64,000 bases of DNA from positions 47,197,501 to 47,261,500 of the forward strand of contig JAYKYS010000002.1 in the NCBI GenBank assembly GCA_036924285.1. The letters run 5' to 3'. Both the position numbers and the translations under genes were made by a program. The notes under the pieces are model-generated. The model made no database searches. It was not told the origin of the DNA and was given only the letters and a program-made list of their open reading frames with translations. The stretch comes from Asterella californica (Eukaryota; Streptophyta; Marchantiopsida; Marchantiales; Aytoniaceae). Every line of letters begins with the position of its first letter. Within the stretch, counting starts at the first letter, position 1. Shown in pieces: positions 9,879 through 20,177 of the stretch.

Positions 9879-10945
9879 CAGAGCGCAGTTGTTACCACCT
9901 ATCACCAGTTGAAGGAGGAGACGTTCGAGTTGCAGACGTGAAGCTGAGGATTCCGACCGGATGCCATGGTCCAAGGTCGGAAGAAAGGTAAGGAGCCGGA
10001 GGCGGGCCCTTCGAAACCTGCGGGCCAGCCGTTTCCCGCCCCTATGGCAGCCCAAGTTCCACCCGGATATGCCACCCCAGCTCAGTCCAACCAGTCGACG
10101 TCCGCCGACCCGCCGACCAGTCATCCGGCTGTCGGTTCGGACAGGGTTAATCAACCTGCCGCCAGTGGAGGAGCTTCTACGGCTCGTCCCACCCGAACAG
10201 ACTTCGGAGCCGCCATCCGACAGGTAGAGGCCTTCATCGAGAGCATGAGGCAACAAATGGGTATGGCGGGAGGACCCGCAGAGCCACCCGATCCAACTCC
10301 GAATGCACCCACAGCAGCAGATCCGAGTGCCACAGTTGGTGCGGACGGAGGGAACCCAGACGGATCCTCGAGCAGTTCAGACAGCTCGAGCGATTCTGAA
10401 ACCAGCAGCAAGGAGGGGAGGGGATCAAAGAAGAGAGCCCGGCGGAAGAGAGCACCCTCCCCGGAGAAGCCGCAAGAGTATTATGGAGAGCCCTCGCTGC
10501 ACAAGTTCGAACTTTGGGTCATGGCGATGAACAACTACCTGAAACACTATGCTCGAAGTGGTAGATTCGTGTACGCTGTCAGCAGGCTTCGAGGAGACGC
10601 CCTGAAGTGGCTGACGAATTACCAGCGAGAACGAACCGCTACCGGTAAGAAGGAGATTACCACCTGGGAGGAGCTCAGGGAGTGTTTACGAACCTACCTT
10701 GTACCGAAAAATGAATACAGTCATTACCGCCACGAGCTCGACAGCTTGCGACAGACCGCCGGGATACGGGATTACAGTCAGCGCTTTGGTCATTTGTGGA
10801 ATGCCCTAGCCCTGACAGACCCGAAGGAAAAGAAGTACCTATTTCATCGAGGACTGCAGGGATGGTACAGTTACGAGATGACGAGATATGGGTGGGAGCA
10901 TGACCTGCCCGATATCTGTGCGCACCTGGAGTTACTTGAGGGAAG
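9879..10945 (+). pseudogene. GC-element leader and gag fragment, 3'-truncated
   Basis: From CAGAGCGCAG on, this segment equals the sequence just after the primer-binding site of the full element (11717 onward), and gag starts at the ATG at 9966. About 325 native codons follow (Pro/Ala-rich N-terminus, Ser/Asp-rich linker, then the capsid-like part ending CAHLELLEG). At about 10938-10950 the sequence jumps into the LTR through the shared word GAGGGA(A)GACC. The open frame runs on to 11057 only because the LTR lacks a stop there. The zinc knuckle and everything downstream are missing. Confidence 0.82.
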
Positions 10946-11711
10946 ACCTTTGGCACGCGGACTCCACTACCCTTCCCAGCCAACCGCGGGCCGCCGCGTG
11001 GCGCCTCGAGACGCGATGTCGTTAGGGTTCCCTCGAGGAGGGAGCCGGATGACCTAGGTCGCGAGGACGGCCAGGCCAGGTGGCCTGCCGTGAGGGGCGG
11101 AGGGTGTGGAGGGGGAGGAGGACCCCGAGGCAGACATTATCGTAGTGCGCGGCCAGGCGCAGGGGACGAGGCGTACACGCTGCCCGAGAGGAGAGAGACC
11201 GCGAAGATAGGGACAGTTGAGGGTGTGATGTGTATACACATCGCCTGTGTATACACATAGGGAGAGCTCGAGGTTTTATGGAGGAATCGGCTGTGCGGTT
11301 GATAGTTTTCCCCGCAGCTGACAGTTTTGGGTAGACAGAGGGTTGACAGTCTGCGAGAGGGGGATTAGGGCCGTAGGGCCTGAGAGTAGAGGATCTGCCG
11401 TGATCCGCACCTTGTTCTTACCCCGGGGCCATCCTGATTCGAGGGATGGTGCCTTATTATGAGCCGTGTGGCCTTTTCGGTCTGATTCGGGAGTAGGCGC
11501 ATGAATGCTTGGATTGTGTGTTGGATCGATGGTTTGAAGGTGATAGGCGGAGGGGAAGAGTGATGTTTCCCCCGGTCCGGAGAGAGAGAGAGTAGACGGA
11601 ACCGATCCGCGGGATGTGAGCGCGTATGCGCGGGGCCATTCAAGGAGTTGAGAAAAATTATGGTGTTTCCGACCCGCGTTTAATCGACCTTACCCGGGAT
11701 CCGTTTCAGAG
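10946..11711 (+). mobile_element. GC-element 5' LTR, truncated and internally deleted
   Basis: This is the LTR directly in front of the complete internal region. It lacks roughly the first 720 bases of the full LTR, and a further piece is missing at about 10960 (it jumps from GCACGCGGAC to CCACTACCC, equivalent to 17816-17921). The rest is complete and ends GTTTCAGAG just before the primer-binding site. It keeps the paired palindromes at 11228-11241 and 11246-11257. With most of the upstream LTR (probably U3) gone, this copy may lack its promoter. Confidence 0.8.
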
Positions 11712-11723
11712 TGGTATCAGAGC
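11712..11723 (+). promoter_or_regulatory. Primer-binding site for initiator tRNA-Met
   Basis: TGGTATCAGAGC follows the LTR end directly. It is complementary to the 3' end of plant initiator tRNA-Met, the usual primer of many plant LTR retrotransposons. It fixes the orientation of the element and the LTR boundary. Confidence 0.9.
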
Positions 11724-11804
11724 GCAGTTGTTACCACCTATCACCAGTTGAAGGAGGAGACGTTCGAGTTGCAGACGTGAAGCTGAGGATTCCGACCGGA
11801 TGCC

Positions 11805-14800
11805 ATGGTCCAAGGTCGGAAGAAAGGTAAGGAGCCGGAGGCGGGCCCTTCGAAACCTGCGGGCCAGCCGTTTCCCGCCCCTATGGCAGCCCAAGTTCCA
11901 CCCGGATATGCCACCCCAGCTCAGTCCAACCAGTCGACGTCCGCCGACCCGCCGACCAGTCATCCGGCTGTCGGTTCGGACAGGGTTAATCAACCTGCCG
12001 CCAGTGGAGGAGCTTCTACGGCTCGTCCCACCCGAACAGACTTCGGAGCCGCCATCCGACAGGTAGAGGCCTTCATCGAGAGCATGAGGCAACAAATGGG
12101 TATGGCGGGAGGACCCGCAGAGCCACCCGATCCAACTCCGAATGCACCCACAGCAGCAGGTCCGAGTGCCACAGTTGGTGCGGACGGAGGGAACCCAGAC
12201 GGATCCTCGAGCAGTTCAGACAGCTCGAGCGATTCTGAAACCAGCAGCAAGGAGGGGAGGGGATCAAAGAAGAGAGCCCGGCGGAAGAGAGCACCCTCCC
12301 CGGAGAAGCCGCAAGAGTATTATGGAGAGCCCTCGCTGCACAAGTTCGAACTTTGGGTCATGGCGATGAACAACTACCTGAAACACTATGCTCGAAGTGG
12401 TAGATTCGTGTACGCTGTCAGCAGGCTTCGAGGAGACGCCCTGAAGTGGCTGACGAATTACCAGCGAGAACGAACCGCTACCGGTAAGAAGGAGATTACC
12501 ACCTGGGAGGAGCTCAGGGAGTGTTTGCGAACCTACCTTGTACCGAAAAATGAATACAGTCATTACCGCCACGAGCTCGACAGCTTGCGACAGACCGCCG
12601 GGATACGGGATTACAGTCAGCGCTTTGGTCATTTGTGGAATGCCCTAGCCCTGACAGACCCGAAGGAAAAGAAGTACCTATTTCATCGAGGACTGCAGGG
12701 ATGGTACAGTTACGAGATGACGAGATATGGGTGGGAGCATGACCTGCCCGATATCTGTGCGCACCTGGAGTTACTCGAGGGAGACCGGCAGAAAGGGAAG
12801 TCGGGAGAAGCATCGAAACCCAGCCGAGGTTTTAAGAAGTACAAGGGAGAAGGGGGCAGCAGCCGACGGTTCAAGAGGAACCGCGAACACAGAAGGGGAA
12901 CTGCACCCGCACCCGGAGCACCAGCACCTGTCCCCGGCCCTGCCCGAGGTGACAGGGGGCCCGAGCGGCGAGGCCAGCGCCCGGAGCGGAGGAATCAGCG
13001 GCCCCAGCGAGGGGGTGGACCACCCCGAGGGAACCCTCGCCCCAACCCAGCACCAGGGGCACCGGCACAACGAGGGGAGGGCTGCTACCAATGCGGCCAG
13101 CAAGGTCATTTTGCAAGGGAATGCCCCGCCCGTGGGAGACCACCTTACATGCGAGCAGTCGCTGCCGAGGATCCAACCCGGGAAGGGACACCTCCCGGAG
13201 GTAACCGAGGCCGAGATCAAGTCGACGACCCGAATGCGAGTGCGGACGGGGGTAAGCCTAACACTTCACTTGAATTTTTGCCTTGGGTGCACGTAAGGGT
13301 AGCTGGGAAACCCATTCGTATGCTGATAGACACAGGGGCGGATGTGAGTGTGCTAGCTGTACGTAAAGTGTTGGAATGGAGCCTCCCCACTAGCAAGTTA
13401 GCTTCGCCCTTGGTGGTTCGGTTTGTGCAGGGGACCTCAGCAGTGACTCAAGCCGTGTATAAGGTACCGGTAGAGTGTGCTGAGGTCAGTCGTGCCCACG
13501 ACTTCCTGGTCATGCCTTTAGAGTCCATAGATGGTATTCTGTCCTGGACATGGCTGCGAGAGAACTCCGCGTGTCTGGACCTAGAGGAAGGGACTCTTTG
13601 GCTAAAGGATCCCCAAGGGATCGACCATGCCGAAACTCTGGAGTTACAACCGGGTAACCACACCCCATCCGGATCACCCGAGTATCGATCTTGCCGAGTC
13701 GCCTACCTGATCTGTACCGCCAGACAGTTTAAGCGATCCATGAAAGAGACTGAGGAAGCCTGGGTCGTAGTTCCCGATAAGAACTCGGAGGAACTCGACG
13801 AGGAGGACCGAGTGTCGAAGCTTCCTGTCCGCCCAGAGATGAAGAGGCTTCTGCTGAAGTACTCACATCTGCTGCCGGAGAAGCTTCCGAATGTCTTGCC
13901 CCCTCGTAGGAATATCGATCACAAGATCGATCTGATTCCTGGCGCCGTCCCACCAGTTGGGAGGTGCCGGCGAATGCCTTTGAACCTCTTACAGGAACTC
14001 AAGACCCAGCTGACTGAGATGGTCGAACAGGGGATACTGCGCCCCAGCTGTTCCCCGTACGCCACTCCAGTCATGTTTGTGTCGAAGAAAGAAGGAACGT
14101 TGAGACTGTGTGGAGATTATCGGGTCCTTAACAAGGTCACGATAAAGAACAAGTACCCCATCCCCTTGATGGACGAGACGATGGATCGGCTTGTGCAAGG
14201 CAGGTACTTCACAAAGCTCGACCTTAGGTCCGGCTACCACCAGATCCGTATAGCCGACGGGGACGAGGAGAAAACCGCGATAATCACCAGGTACGGGCTA
14301 TACGAGTATACCGTACTGCCGTTCGGTCTCTCCAATGCCCCGGCTACCTTCTGCCGACTGATGAATGATATTCTAAGAGAGCAGTTAGATGAATCAGTCG
14401 TAGTTTACCTAGATGACATTATTGTGTACTCCCCGACCTGGGCCAAACACCTTGCAGATGTGGAGCAAGTCTTCCGCAAACTCGAGAGGGAAAAGTTGGT
14501 CTTAAAGGCATCCAAGTGCTCATTCGGCCAGGAAAGCGTTGTGTTCCTGGGTTGTCTGATTGACAAGGATGGGGTGCACATTAATCGAAGGAAAGTTCAG
14601 TCAGTGCAGGACTGGCCCGTGCCGAAGACAGTGGCTGAGGTCAGATCGTTCCTTGGGTTGGCTTCCTACTTCCGGAAGTTCATTCGGAAGTTCGGACACA
14701 TAGCCTCACCCATATTCGATCTGCTCCGGGATTGCAAGAAACCCTTCCACTGGAACCTACCCCAGCAAAAGGCTTTCGAGGCACTGAAGAAAGCACTGAC

Positions 14801-16730
14801 CGAAGCCCCGGTCCTGGTACTGCCCAAGTTAGGGGAACCTTTCGAGGTACACACGGATGCCTCCCAGTTGGCAATCGGGGGTGTCCTTATGCAGGGTGAC
14901 CACCCCGTAGCTTTCGAGTCCCATCGGTTAAGCGAGCAGGAGACCAAGCGGGAAACCCACGAGCAGGAGATGCTTGCCGTCATTTGGTGCCTTAAACGCT
15001 GGGAACACTATTTGCTCCCCAGCGAGGTGACCATTGTGACAGACAACATCAGTAACACCTACTTTGCCACTAAGCCCAAGTTAAGTCTCAAGCAACAACG
15101 CTGGCAGTTGGAGCTCTCCCGCTATAACCTGACATGGAGGTATCGAAAAGGGAAGGACAACGCCCCGGCTGACGCTCTTTCACGTCAGATCCAGGCCTTG
15201 ACCTCAGCCCCTCCTTCGAACCTCCTGGATTATGTCCGAAGGGCCACTGCCCTTGATGCCCAGGCCACTCAATGGTCTCGGCAAAAGGTAGAGGACCCGG
15301 GGATGAAACATCTGGAGCAGCGGGACGGTTTGTGGTACTACAAACAGTCTCGGTTGTACATACCCCCTGGCCCCCTAAGGTCGCGAGTCTTGTACGAGGA
15401 ACATGACTCGTCTCTGGCTAGTCATGGAGGACAAGCTCGGACGTTGCACCGGGTCCGACAGAAGTTCTTTTGGCCGGGGCTAAGTGCCGACGTAAAGCGG
15501 TACGTCGAAAGTTGTATAGTCTGTCAGCAGACTAAACCCGAGCACCAACGCCCGGCCGGACTACTGCAACCCATTCCAGTCCCGGAACACCTCTGGGAAA
15601 GCATCACTATGGATTTCATAGTTCAGCTCCCGGACTCGGACGGTTTTGACTGTATACTCACGGTGGTGGATCGCCTAAGCAAAATGGGTCACTTCATCCC
15701 GTGCAACACAGTTATATCTGCGCCCGAGGTAGCCCGGTTGTTCCTTAGGTATATTTTCAAGTACCATGGACTGCCTCGAGAAATAATCTCGGACAATGAC
15801 TTCCGGTTCGCAAATGATTTTTGGACCGCATTGTTCGATCACCTGGGGACCCAACTCAAGTTCACGGCCGCCTATCACCCCGAAACGGACGGCCAGAGTG
15901 AACGAGTTAACCAAGTCATTGAGCAGGGAATTCGCAATTACATCCTTAGGGACCAAAGCGACTGGTCCCGGCACCTGGACTTAATAGAATTTGCCTATAA
16001 CGACTCGGTACATACAGCCACAGGGTTCAAACCCTTCGAACTGATGTACAGAAGCAACCGACCCCCGGTATCCCCGGCTGCCCTAGCTCTCCAGACACCC
16101 GAGTTCGAAAGAGCGTTGAGGGACTGTCCGATGGATGTAGCTGAGTTCCTGGGCTTAAGGTCGTATGTGTTGCACCAAGCTAAGCAAAACATACTGAAGG
16201 CACAAGCCAGGTATGTTAAGTATGCGAATCAGAAGAGGATTGACGTGCAGTTAAGCCCGGGAGACAGGGTTTGGCTCCGTACCAAGAACTATTCGATCCC
16301 CAGGGGGATGACGGGAAAGTTTATCCCGCGTTGGGCTGGTCCCTTCGAGATCCTGAAGCGGATCACACCCGTAAGTTACCATCTGGCCTTCCCCGCCAGC
16401 ATGCAAGGGTATCACCCTATTATTCATGTGTCGAACCTTAAAAAGTTCGCACCCGACGACCTAGAGTTGCCAGGGAGAGTTCAGAAATGGACCCCTGTAC
16501 TTGAACACTTACCGATGATGTCGGACATGCGCATCAGTCGAGTACTGGACCAGAGGACAGTGCTTGGTCCCAGCTCGCAACCTGAAAGGATCGAGCTGTT
16601 GGTAGAATGGACCGGCCGAGGAATTACTGCCCAGAGTTGGTCCACACTGGCTGAGTTACCTTGGGTACTGGTTGCACGGCCCTACCACGTGTTCATCCGA
16701 GGTCGGGAGCCGCAAGTGCCTAGACCTTGA
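11805..16730 (+). CDS. Uninterrupted Gag-Pol polyprotein of GC element (Ty3/Gypsy, chromovirus-like)
   Basis: One frame of 1641 codons encodes the whole polyprotein. Residues 1-170 are Pro/Ala and then Ser/Asp-rich. A capsid-like region follows (about 175-340), then a Gly/Pro/Arg-rich linker and a zinc knuckle near 427-440 (CYQCGQQGHFAREC). The protease has D-T-G-A-D at about 509. RT shows SPYATPVMFVSKK, LPFGLSNAPATFCRLMND and YLDD at about 868-871. RNase H starts with HTDASQLAIGG (Asp near 1018) and ends DALSRQ. Integrase has H-H-C-C from about 1200 and a D-D-E core (Asp near 1270, Asp near 1330, Glu near 1362). The tail from about 1575 (MRISRVLDQ ... LLVEWTGRGITAQSWSTL) resembles a divergent chromodomain, which would target integration to chromatin. 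The ATG at 11805 is the first in frame after the primer site. The protein looks coding-competent, but the 5' LTR is truncated. Confidence 0.93.
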   Translation: MVQGRKKGKEPEAGPSKPAGQPFPAPMAAQVPPGYATPAQSNQSTSADPPTSHPAVGSDRVNQPAASGGASTARPTRTDFGAAIRQVEAFIESMRQQMGMAGGPAEPPDPTPNAPTAAGPSATVGADGGNPDGSSSSSDSSSDSETSSKEGRGSKKRARRKRAPSPEKPQEYYGEPSLHKFELWVMAMNNYLKHYARSGRFVYAVSRLRGDALKWLTNYQRERTATGKKEITTWEELRECLRTYLVPKNEYSHYRHELDSLRQTAGIRDYSQRFGHLWNALALTDPKEKKYLFHRGLQGWYSYEMTRYGWEHDLPDICAHLELLEGDRQKGKSGEASKPSRGFKKYKGEGGSSRRFKRNREHRRGTAPAPGAPAPVPGPARGDRGPERRGQRPERRNQRPQRGGGPPRGNPRPNPAPGAPAQRGEGCYQCGQQGHFARECPARGRPPYMRAVAAEDPTREGTPPGGNRGRDQVDDPNASADGGKPNTSLEFLPWVHVRVAGKPIRMLIDTGADVSVLAVRKVLEWSLPTSKLASPLVVRFVQGTSAVTQAVYKVPVECAEVSRAHDFLVMPLESIDGILSWTWLRENSACLDLEEGTLWLKDPQGIDHAETLELQPGNHTPSGSPEYRSCRVAYLICTARQFKRSMKETEEAWVVVPDKNSEELDEEDRVSKLPVRPEMKRLLLKYSHLLPEKLPNVLPPRRNIDHKIDLIPGAVPPVGRCRRMPLNLLQELKTQLTEMVEQGILRPSCSPYATPVMFVSKKEGTLRLCGDYRVLNKVTIKNKYPIPLMDETMDRLVQGRYFTKLDLRSGYHQIRIADGDEEKTAIITRYGLYEYTVLPFGLSNAPATFCRLMNDILREQLDESVVVYLDDIIVYSPTWAKHLADVEQVFRKLEREKLVLKASKCSFGQESVVFLGCLIDKDGVHINRRKVQSVQDWPVPKTVAEVRSFLGLASYFRKFIRKFGHIASPIFDLLRDCKKPFHWNLPQQKAFEALKKALTEAPVLVLPKLGEPFEVHTDASQLAIGGVLMQGDHPVAFESHRLSEQETKRETHEQEMLAVIWCLKRWEHYLLPSEVTIVTDNISNTYFATKPKLSLKQQRWQLELSRYNLTWRYRKGKDNAPADALSRQIQALTSAPPSNLLDYVRRATALDAQATQWSRQKVEDPGMKHLEQRDGLWYYKQSRLYIPPGPLRSRVLYEEHDSSLASHGGQARTLHRVRQKFFWPGLSADVKRYVESCIVCQQTKPEHQRPAGLLQPIPVPEHLWESITMDFIVQLPDSDGFDCILTVVDRLSKMGHFIPCNTVISAPEVARLFLRYIFKYHGLPREIISDNDFRFANDFWTALFDHLGTQLKFTAAYHPETDGQSERVNQVIEQGIRNYILRDQSDWSRHLDLIEFAYNDSVHTATGFKPFELMYRSNRPPVSPAALALQTPEFERALRDCPMDVAEFLGLRSYVLHQAKQNILKAQARYVKYANQKRIDVQLSPGDRVWLRTKNYSIPRGMTGKFIPRWAGPFEILKRITPVSYHLAFPASMQGYHPIIHVSNLKKFAPDDLELPGRVQKWTPVLEHLPMMSDMRISRVLDQRTVLGPSSQPERIELLVEWTGRGITAQSWSTLAELPWVLVARPYHVFIRGREPQVPRP

Positions 16731-17060
16731 TGCCGAGGGTAGTAGGAAGACGGGGGCTGGACATACGAGAGTCGGGGACCCCAGGTACCACTGCAATGCG
16801 CCGGGTTTGGCCACCCGATTGCGCACATAGGTGTAGGGTACACCCAGAGACCTCCGACGACTCCCCTCAGACCTCTAAACTACCTTCGAGGAGTCACCAA
16901 CCCAAGGGTTGAGGAAAACTTTGCGTAATATGAGCGAAGTGCGCGCTAAAACTTGCCTCAGGACACCGCCCCAGAGATTGGCACCTGAGTAAGGCACTGG
17001 GAAGCAGTGCCGACGATGGACGAGTAGGTGCGAGGACGCACCTCTTTCATCGTTGGGGAG
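16731..17060 (+). other. 3' internal non-coding region and polypurine tract of GC element
   Basis: This follows the gag-pol stop and ends with the purine run TTGGGGAG at 17053-17060. Two short hairpins lie just before it: GCACTG/CAGTGC with a 5-base loop at 16996-17012, and AGGTGCG/CGCACCT with a 4-base loop at 17027-17044. A 61-codon open frame in this region (16727-16912) is short and is not supported as a gene. Confidence 0.65.
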
Positions 17061-18579
17061 TATATCATATACATGCCTGTTTCCCCTGACAGATCCGGAC
17101 GGGTACGGTGTGTGGGCGCCGGGACTCGGTAGTCCGGATGTCGGGAGGTCGGGACGTATGGGTATCGGTCAAGCAACCACGGTAAGGACCTAACCAGTGT
17201 ACCCTGTCCATCACAGGTCGGCAAGGATTAAACGGCTAGAGCCCGGCAGGCAGGAGCAGAGGTAAAGGCACGGCAGTAGGACTTAGGAACTTTTGAGGGT
17301 AGCCCAGATAGCAGCAATTTATCTTAGGATAGGGCCGATTTTGGTAGGAGGGCAAAAAGGGTGCCCTGGCCCGAAGTCGCGAAGTAAAGGAGGCCGCGGG
17401 CTGAACCGTACCCGGGCCCAAAGGCAAGGGCACGAGGGAAGGAACCGCGAAGCCCGAGGCAGACCCGCGCACCGCGCGCGAGGCCCCGTGTACGTGGATC
17501 AAGAAGGTACCGAAGGAGGAAGACGAGGAGGCGCGCGGATCGCGGCCGCGGATAAGGTACGGCGGCGCGAATCCCAAGATCCCGCCTCGGGGGAGCCGAG
17601 GAGGCTTCAAGGCGGCGCGCCCACTCGTGAGAATCCAGGCGTACGTGGGAGCTGAAGCGTCAAGCGTGCCGTGGGAGTACGGGAGGCGAAGTGCCCCACC
17701 TCGAGGCGTGTGAACGCCCCGAAGCGTGGAGGCGAGTAGAGCGACCAAACGGGGGAGCAGCCCGTGGGGGAACTCGCACGAGGGAAGACCTTTGGCACGC
17801 GGACCAAGAGACCCCGACGTTTCGACTCCCGGAACAAGAAGAGGACGAGGGACAGAAGTAGAAGAGCACGCCACCCAACGGGAGGACTTCCCGGCCAATG
17901 GGGTTCCTCGGAACCTGGCCACTACCCTTCCCAGCCAACCGCGGGCCGCCGCGTGGCGCCTCGAGACGCGATGTCGTTAGGGTTCCCTCGAGGAGGGAGC
18001 CGGATGACCTAGGTCGCGAGGACGGCCAGGCCAGGTGGCCTGCCGTGAGGGGCGGAGGGTGTGGAGGGGGAGGGGGACCCCGAGGCAGGCATTGTCGTAG
18101 TGCGCGGCCAGGCGCAGGGGACGAGGCGTACACGCTGCCCGAGAGGAGAGAGACCGCGAAGATAGGGACAGTTGAGGGTGTGATGTGTATACACATCGCC
18201 TGTGTATACACATAGGGAGAGCTCGAGGTTTTATCGAGGAATCGGCTGTGCGGTTGACAGTTTTCCCCGCAGCTGACAGTTTTGGGTAGACAGAGGGTTG
18301 ACAGTCTGCGAGAGGGGGATTAGGGCCGTAGGGCCTGAGAGTAGAGGATCTGCCGTGATCCGCACCTTGTTCTTACCCCGGGGCCATCCTGATTCGAGGG
18401 GTGGTGCCTTATTATGAGCCGTGTGGCCTTTTCGGTCTGATTCGGGAGTAGGCGCATGAATGCTTGGATTGTGTGTTGGATCGATGGTTTGAAGGTGATA
18501 GGCGGAGGGGAAGAGTGATGTTTCCCCCGGTCCGGAGAGAGAGAGAGTAGACGGAACCGATCCGCGGGATGTGAGCGCG
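17061..18579 (+). mobile_element. GC-element 3' LTR, lacking its last bases
   Basis: The LTR starts TATATCATATAC after the purine run and follows the other copies to GATGTGAGCGCG. It then stops; the last roughly 130 bases present at 11623-11711 are missing, and an inverted LTR begins within a few bases. Paired palindromes are at 18183-18196 and 18201-18212. Three TGACAG words lie at 18255, 18274 and 18299. Confidence 0.82.
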
Positions 18580-18582
18580 GAA

Positions 18583-20177
18583 ATCCCGGGTAAGGTCGAT
18601 TAAACGCGGGTCGGAAACACCATAATTTTTCTCAACTCCTTGAATGGCCCCGCGCCTACGCGCTCACATCCCGCGGATCGGTTCCGTCTACTCTCTCTCT
18701 CTCCGGACCGGGGGAAACATCACTCTTCCCCTCCGTCTATCACCTTCAAACCATCGATCCAACACACAATCCAAGCATTCATGCGCCTACTCCCGAATCA
18801 GACCGAAAAGGCCACACGGCTCATAATAAGGCACCACCCCTCGAATCAGGATGGCCCCGGGGTAAGAACAAGGTGCGGATCACGGCAGATCCTCTACTCT
18901 CAGGCCCTACGGCCCTAATCCCCCTCTCGCAGACTGTCAACCCTCTGTCTACCCAAAACTGTCAGCTGCGGGGAAAACTGTCAACCGCACAGCCGATTCC
19001 TCCATAAAACCTCGAGCTCTCTCTATGTGTATACACAGGCGATGTGTATACACATCACACCCTCAACTGTCCCTATCTTCGCGGTCTCTCTCCTCTCGGG
19101 CAGCGTGTACGCCTCGTCCCCTGCGCCTGGCCGCGCACTACGATAATGCCTGCCTCGGGGTCCTCCTCCCCCTCCACACCCTCCGCCCCTCACGGCAGGC
19201 CACCTGGCCTGGCCGTCCTCGCGACCTAGGTCATCCGGCTCCCTCCTCGAGGGAACCCTAACGACATCGCGTCTCGAGACGCCACGCGGCGGCCCGCGGT
19301 TGGCTGGGAAGGGTAGTGGCCAGGTTCCGAGGAACCCCATTGGCCGGGAAGTCCTCCCGTTGGGTGGCGTGCTCTTCTACTTCCGTCCCTCGTCCTCTTC
19401 TTGTTCCGGGAGTCGAAACGTCGGGGTCTCTTGGTCCGCGTGCCAAAGGTCTTCCCTCGTGCGAGTTCCCCCACGGGCTGCTCCCCCGTTTGGTCGCTCT
19501 ACTCGCCTCCCACGCTTCGGGGCGTTCACACGCCTCGAGGTGGGGCACTTCGCCTCCCGTACTCCCACGGCACGCTTGACGCTTCAGTTCTCACGTACGC
19601 CTGGATTCTCACGAGTGGGCGCGCCGCCTTGAAGCCTCCTCGGCTCCCCCGAGGCGGGATCTTGGGATTCGCACCGCCGTACCTTATCCGCGGCCGCGAT
19701 CCGCGCGCCTCCTCGTCTTCCTCCTTCGGTACCTTCTTGATCCACGTACGCGGGGCCTCGCGCGCGGTGCGCGGGTCTGCCTCGGGCTTCGCGGTTCCTT
19801 CCCTCGTGCCCTTGCCTTTGGGCCCGGGTACGGTTCAGCCCGCGGCCTCCTTTACTTCGCGACTTCGGGCCAGGGCACCCTTTTTGCCCTCCTACCAAAA
19901 TCGGCCCTATCCTAAGGTAAATTGCTGCTATCTGGGCTACCCTCAAAAGTTCCTAAGTCCTACTGCCGTGCCTTTACCTCTGCTCCTGCCTGCCGGGCTC
20001 TAGCCGTTTAATCCTTGCCGACCTGTGATGGACAGGGTACACTGGTTAGGTCCTTACCGTGGTTGCTTGACCGATACCCATACGTCCCGACCTCCCGACA
20101 TCCGGACTACCGAGTCCCGGCGCCCACACACCGTACCCGTCCGGATCTGTCAGGGGAAACAGGCATGTATATGATAT
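18583..20177 (-). mobile_element. GC-element LTR, inverted copy 2 (head-to-head)
   Basis: A nearly full LTR in reverse orientation begins ATCCCGGGTAAGG and ends ...GTATATGATAT at 20177, where all copies diverge. It lacks only the outermost CTCTGAAACGG of the LTR end. With 17061-18579 it forms an inverted repeat of about 1.5 kb per arm with a spacer of roughly 80 bases. Paired palindromes are at 19026-19037 and 19042-19055. Confidence 0.82.

Noticed and set aside
9878..9898. Native start MVTTALC of the inverted pol fragment
   Set aside because: These residues come from the inverted junction with leader DNA, not from pol.
10946..11057. Last 37 codons of the truncated gag frame as a novel Gag tail
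   Set aside because: They are translated LTR sequence after the junction.
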